17,852 nt of DNA from Methanobacteriota archaeon (GTDB lineage Archaea > Thermoplasmatota > Poseidoniia > Poseidoniales > Thalassarchaeaceae). The notes beneath the pieces were generated by a model. It ran no database searches. It had not been told where the DNA came from and saw nothing but the letters and a program-made list of their open reading frames with translations. This document shows, one piece after another, positions 14,506 to 17,852 of this stretch (positions are counted from its first letter, which is position 1; each line of letters starts with the position of its first letter). The position numbers were made by a program, and so were the translations under genes. The stretch covers positions 1-17,852 of the forward strand of contig NYXO01000032.1 in the NCBI GenBank assembly GCA_002685415.1, written 5' to 3'.

Positions 14506-15108
14506 ATGGCAGTAGGGTGGGCAGTGTTCAGGAATTATGTTGGTCATGCAAAGGAGATTTACGGAGACATAACAGAATATCCACTATTCTTCCTAATGCC
14601 ACCGTCTGCATTAGTAGAAGCAGATGAAGAAGGGAACAATGTGGTAGCATTAAGCTCAGCCACTGAGCATATCGATCACGAAGTAGAATTGGTGATTAAA
14701 CTGGGAGATGAGCTTCAACCAATCGAAATGTGTGTTGGCTGCGACACCACTAATCGAACCAGACAAACTAGAGCAAAGAAAGAGGGATGGCCTTGGCTTG
14801 AAGGCAAAGGCTTCACTGGTTCGGGAGTTCTTGGAACTTGGACAAAATGGGATTCGAGTATTTTGAGCGTTGGATTGTCGATAAACGGAGAACTTCGCCA
14901 AGAATCTACTACTGATCTGATGGTTCATTCTGTAGATTCTATTCTGTCTCATCTGAATTCTTGGTACACACCTAGTCCTGGGGATCTAATTTGGACTGGT
15001 ACGCCGCAAGGAGTCGGGCCGATGAAAGAGGGTGATGTTATCGAGTGTTGGCTGAAAGATTCGGAAGGTAATGTAATCAGTACCTTGAGTGCAACTTGTG
15101 TAATTTAG
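14506..15108 (+). CDS. Fumarylacetoacetate hydrolase (FAH) family protein, FAHD1-like
   Basis: A 200-residue single-domain FAH-family enzyme, the size of FAHD1/YcgM proteins that hydrolyse acylpyruvates or decarboxylate oxaloacetate. Catalytic His-Glu: H14 and E17 in NYVGHAKE. Metal ligands: E59 and E61 in HEVELVIKLG and D80 in VGCDTTNR, with the conserved Lys in EGKGF (K101). The closing motif IWTGTPQGVGPMKEGDVI is typical. All key residues are present, so activity is expected; the exact substrate is uncertain. The frame stays open far upstream into dnaJ, but the ATG at 14506 matches the family N-terminus and sits 28 bases after a TATA box. After the stop, GGTTTTTAC (about 15121-15129) may help end transcription. 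Confidence 0.9.
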   Translation: MAVGWAVFRNYVGHAKEIYGDITEYPLFFLMPPSALVEADEEGNNVVALSSATEHIDHEVELVIKLGDELQPIEMCVGCDTTNRTRQTRAKKEGWPWLEGKGFTGSGVLGTWTKWDSSILSVGLSINGELRQESTTDLMVHSVDSILSHLNSWYTPSPGDLIWTGTPQGVGPMKEGDVIECWLKDSEGNVISTLSATCVI

Positions 15109-15143
15109 GATTAAAATTCAGGTTTTTACAATTCCACCACCCG

Positions 15144-15151
15144 TTTAAATA
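15144..15151 (+). promoter_or_regulatory. TATA box of the AIM24-family gene
   Basis: TTTAAATA is a consensus-like archaeal TATA box, centred 26 bases before the ATG at 15174. No ribosome-binding site precedes that ATG, so a leaderless mRNA is expected. This is the clearest promoter in the window. Confidence 0.7.
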
Positions 15152-15173
15152 GACGAGTTTGGCGGCTCGGATT

Positions 15174-15857
15174 ATGGAACACGAATTCGAGTTTGGACCA
15201 GCATTCACATTGATGACCGTACACCTCTCCAACGGAGAGCAATTGAAAGTAGAGCCTGGAGCAATGGTTGCCCAGTCCTCTAATGTTGACATGAAGTCCG
15301 GAATGTCCGGCGGCTTCTTCAAGGGATTGATGAAGAGTATGGTGGGTGGAGAATCATTCATTTTGAACACATACACATCCAATGGAGACGGTTGGGTATC
15401 TCTTGCACCTGGGGCACCTGGAGACATTTCTTCTTTCGAGCTGGGAGCAGGTCAAACTCTGTTTATGCAGGGTGGAGCATTCATTGCCAGCACTGCTAAT
15501 GTTGAGACTGACACAAAATTCCAAGGCGCAAAGGGATTCTTCACAGGAGAAAGTGTATTCTTCCTACGCGCCAGAGCGACCGAAGGAACAGGTACAGTGT
15601 TCTACACGTCATATGGAGCATTGAAGGAAATAGAAATCGATGGAGAAGAAATTGTTGTTGACACTGGTCATGTAGTCGCATTCACTGATGGCGTAAGTTA
15701 CACCGTAGGAAAAGTCGGAGGATTGGGATCTGCCCTGCTCGGTGGAGAAGGACTTGTAATGAAATTCAATGGACAAGGTAAGGTATACATTCAAACTAGA
15801 GATTTCGGAGCTCTGGCTGCGAAATTAATCCCATTCATGCCTACTAAATCTAATTGA
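15174..15857 (+). CDS. AIM24 / TIGR00266 family protein
   Basis: A 227-residue all-beta protein of the AIM24 (TIGR00266, formerly DUF124) family, which is common in bacteria and archaea and related to mitochondrial Aim24. Recognition features: an N-terminal FGPAFTLMTVHLSNGEQLKVEPGAMVAQSSNV, the glycine-rich GGFFKGLMKSMVGGESFILNTYT, GQTLFMQGGAFIAS, and VVDTGHVVAFTDGVSYTVGKVGG, then a glycine-rich GLGSALLGGEGLVMKFNGQGKVYIQTR. The family folds as a tryptophan-RNA-binding-attenuator-like beta barrel; its function is unsettled. There is no signal peptide, so it is probably cytosolic or membrane-peripheral. The frame opens 15 bases earlier, but the ATG at 15174 is fixed by the TATA box 26 bases upstream. 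It has its own promoter, so it is not strictly in an operon with its neighbours. Confidence 0.9.
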   Translation: MEHEFEFGPAFTLMTVHLSNGEQLKVEPGAMVAQSSNVDMKSGMSGGFFKGLMKSMVGGESFILNTYTSNGDGWVSLAPGAPGDISSFELGAGQTLFMQGGAFIASTANVETDTKFQGAKGFFTGESVFFLRARATEGTGTVFYTSYGALKEIEIDGEEIVVDTGHVVAFTDGVSYTVGKVGGLGSALLGGEGLVMKFNGQGKVYIQTRDFGALAAKLIPFMPTKSN

Positions 15858-15914
15858 TTGAATTGGTATCGAAGGAAACCTTGAGTCAAAACTGCCCCTG
15901 CGGTTGGAATAACG

Positions 15915-17198
15915 ATGACTATGTCAGATGACCAAAATTTGGGAACTGTCGGCTCGCGCCGATATACCAATGCTTGGCTAATGGACCACGATTGTGCTCC
16001 GCAGCATGGCGATTTTATCATTCACCAAGATGGGTCATGGTCGACTAGTAAAGGAGACGAGAATGTCCTAGAAACAATTGACGGATCTGGTCGAATCATT
16101 ACTCGTTCTTTCCAGAATTGGCACACACATCTTCCAATGATTCTCAATAGAGGAATGGGCGAAGGATTGCCTCTAATGGAATGGTTAGAAACTGCAATTT
16201 TTCCTGTTGAGAAGAAATTGACTGAAGATCTAATCAGAGTTGGTACAAAAGCCGCTGCTGCGGAGATGATAGCAACTGGAACTACCTATGCCTGTGACAT
16301 GTATTTCCATACCGAAACAATCGGTCAGACGCTTGCAGAAACTGGTGTAAGGGCAACTCTTTGTGGCCCAATTACGGATGGATTGACTCCAAATTTTGAG
16401 CCCGGCTCAGGAGATGCGCTACGTCACATGGAAGGCCTGATTACTGGAGATTCTCCCAGACCCGGAAGAATCGATTATGGGGTTGGAACTCATTCCGTTT
16501 ATGTCTGTGATAAGGAAATTTTACTCAAGGGTTCAGAATTAGCAAAGAAGACTGGATGTACATTACATATTCACACTTCAGAGACACGAAAGGAAGTAGC
16601 AGACTGTCACGAAGCAACTGGAATGTACCCCGTTGAATATCTCGATTCATTGGACTATTTCACAGACGGAACCACTGTTTGTGCCCATTGCGGTTGGCTC
16701 ACCAAAAAAGAAATGAGGATTCTTGCAGGCCATGATGCTCACGCAATTCACTGTCCTACCTCAAACCAGAAGCTGGCTTGTGGCGGAACTATGTCCTATC
16801 CTGCGATGAAGGAAGCAGAGGTGGATGTTCGTTTGGGAACTGACGGTTCCGCAAGCAACAATTCTCTAGATATGCGTGCAGAAGCAAAAGCAGCCAGTTT
16901 GGTTCAGAAACATGATCATTGGAATGCTCGAGTCTTAGGCCCGGAAGAAACCTGGCAATTAGCGACTAAAGATTCCAAAGATTGGGTTACCTGGGATCTC
17001 AATGATATTCGAATGTCGCCTATTGGAAAGAATGGTCGAAGATTACTTCCTAACTTGTTATACTCTGGTGGTAAAGTACTGGATGTCTTTGTCGATGGTG
17101 AAGCGTTACGTAGGGACGGAGTTACCCTGACCGTGGATGAACAAAGTGCTAGAGAGGAACTCAATGAAGTGGTAATTGACTACTACTCAGAAATTTAA
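15915..17198 (+). CDS. Amidohydrolase, SAH/MTA deaminase-related (MtaD/cytosine-deaminase-like group)
   Basis: A 427-residue metal-dependent hydrolase of the amidohydrolase superfamily, closest in style to S-adenosylhomocysteine/5'-methylthioadenosine deaminases and chlorohydrolases. Metal and catalytic residues: H70-x-H72 (NWHTHLPM), H220 and E223 (HIHTSET), H258 (AHCGWL), and D310 in GTDGSASNNSLDM. If the assignment holds, it deaminates SAH, MTA or a related nucleoside, recycling the by-products of methylation such as those of RsmA. Oddities: the usual PGF before HxH is TRSF. The segment normally reading GA..LG...GSLE.GK.ADL near the C-terminus is shortened to LATKDSKDWVTWDL. Substrate is therefore uncertain. 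ATG at 15915 or 15921 could start it; no clear TATA box lies at the right distance. Confidence 0.85.
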   Translation: MTMSDDQNLGTVGSRRYTNAWLMDHDCAPQHGDFIIHQDGSWSTSKGDENVLETIDGSGRIITRSFQNWHTHLPMILNRGMGEGLPLMEWLETAIFPVEKKLTEDLIRVGTKAAAAEMIATGTTYACDMYFHTETIGQTLAETGVRATLCGPITDGLTPNFEPGSGDALRHMEGLITGDSPRPGRIDYGVGTHSVYVCDKEILLKGSELAKKTGCTLHIHTSETRKEVADCHEATGMYPVEYLDSLDYFTDGTTVCAHCGWLTKKEMRILAGHDAHAIHCPTSNQKLACGGTMSYPAMKEAEVDVRLGTDGSASNNSLDMRAEAKAASLVQKHDHWNARVLGPEETWQLATKDSKDWVTWDLNDIRMSPIGKNGRRLLPNLLYSGGKVLDVFVDGEALRRDGVTLTVDEQSAREELNEVVIDYYSEI

Positions 17199-17221
17199 TG
17201 GTTGGAGCGCATTGAAAAATT

Positions 17222-17852
17222 CTAGAATTCTAAACCTAATTTTTGAGCCATTGGAGGAGCTTCCCCGGTCTTCGCAAAATAGTACAACGAAGCTCTATTT
17301 ACAGCCTCACAAGCGGTGAAGAATAGGACTGATAGAGCGATTCCGGAAAACATCAGAAGTAGCCCAAAACCAATACCTATCTCTCCTAAAGCAAAGAGAG
17401 GTAGACAGATCAAAACTATGGTTAAACACACCAAGAAATTAATGATTCCAGTTCCAGCACTTGATACGATGTCTTCGCCCCAGGTATTCCCGAATAATTC
17501 TGGGCTCTTCGACATACTTTCCCTAACGCCGAGATTATCGATGACAATCATTGGTACAACAAAGAAAGTAGTTATCCACCAAGCGACCTGAACAATCAAT
17601 GATACAATCCATCCAACTGCAGCCGCCGCTGGATTATCAGATTGTTTCATACCCTCTAATGCTTGAATAATCAGGCCAACAGTTCCTGAAATTAGACCCC
17701 AAATGAAAATTTGAGGAAGACACTTCATCGCCTGACGAATCCCATAGGAAAAGCTAGGATTTTCACCAGTTGTCAGACGGTGATAAGCACTGGCGATTAT
17801 TGCCGCATTCCAAAAAACCGTGATTATCGCTACAGCCATGTAAGAGAGAAAA
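17222..17852 (-). CDS. Polytopic membrane protein, DUF6159-like (5' truncated by window)
   Basis: The frame is open through the right edge (FLSYM... before the first visible ATG at 17839), so the gene starts outside the window and that ATG is probably internal. The 209 visible residues show about five hydrophobic segments: the first at the edge (AVAIITVFWNAAIIASAY), then LPQIFIWGLISGTVGLIIQAL, VGWIVSLIVQVAWWITTFFVVPMIVI, IINFLVCLTIVLICLPLFAL and LLLMFSGIALSVLFFTA. The pattern FWNAAII...RLTTGE, ITTFFVVPMIVIDNLGVRESMSKSPELFGNTWGE and NRASLYYFAKTGEAP matches the DUF6159 family as I remember it. That family is of unknown function. It is convergent with the amidohydrolase, 23 bases apart. Confidence 0.75.
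   Translation of the reverse strand, partial: FLSYMAVAIITVFWNAAIIASAYHRLTTGENPSFSYGIRQAMKCLPQIFIWGLISGTVGLIIQALEGMKQSDNPAAAAVGWIVSLIVQVAWWITTFFVVPMIVIDNLGVRESMSKSPELFGNTWGEDIVSSAGTGIINFLVCLTIVLICLPLFALGEIGIGFGLLLMFSGIALSVLFFTACEAVNRASLYYFAKTGEAPPMAQKLGLEF

Noticed and set aside
1..17852. Mobile elements, prophage genes, CRISPR arrays and toxin-antitoxin or defence genes.
   Set aside because: I saw no transposase, integrase, tandem direct repeats or defence-type domains on either strand; the gene content is housekeeping and metabolic.

Overview
The window looks like chromosomal DNA from a euryarchaeon of moderate G+C. Archaea-specific genes mark it: ribosomal protein L21e, RNA polymerase Rpb4/RpoF, a DUF655 protein, archaeal-type phosphoglycerate kinase and Pus10. 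Several genes have an archaeal TATA box about 26-30 bases upstream of the start codon with almost no leader, so leaderless transcripts are likely. Protein style and gene content suggest a marine Poseidoniales (Marine Group II) or related Thermoplasmatota genome. That placement is inference, because there is no rRNA gene here. I see no mobile element, CRISPR array, tRNA or rRNA gene, and no gene-free stretch longer than about 125 bases.

Layout. Positions 1-402 (+) hold the end of a phosphomannomutase/phosphoglucosamine mutase. It abuts a convergent minus-strand pair, phosphoglycerate kinase (991-2238) and a small membrane protein (403-942). Divergent from the kinase is a plus-strand pair, an M24 metallopeptidase (2325-3581) coupled to a small MIP18/DUF59-like protein (3578-3871). 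A long minus-strand block follows (3872-14422). In its own direction of transcription it reads DnaJ, a large RND/MMPL exporter, a DUF971 protein, Pus10, L21e, RpoF, DUF655, the rRNA dimethylase RsmA/KsgA, an unrecognised helix-hairpin-helix/coiled-coil/zinc-ribbon protein, a [2Fe-2S] ferredoxin, a 54-residue single-pass membrane protein, and a cupin. From 14506 the plus strand carries a fumarylacetoacetate-hydrolase family enzyme, an AIM24/TIGR00266 protein and an amidohydrolase of the SAH/MTA deaminase group. A convergent polytopic membrane protein (DUF6159-like) runs off the right edge.

How the parts fit. Pus10-L21e-RpoF-DUF655-RsmA is the widely conserved archaeal information-processing cluster (tRNA modification, ribosome, RNA polymerase, rRNA modification). 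The unknown zinc-ribbon protein follows it on the same strand and is a candidate RNA- or ribosome-related factor. The ferredoxin, small membrane protein and cupin are tightly packed, with a 6-base gap and then an ATGA overlap, and may work together. The remaining genes are mostly single metabolic or membrane functions.

The most unusual items are the missed small membrane gene, the zinc-ribbon protein with its G+C-rich structured leader, the DnaJ with only half a zinc finger, the strongly acidic extension on Pus10, and two convergent gene pairs whose stop codons touch without a base between them.
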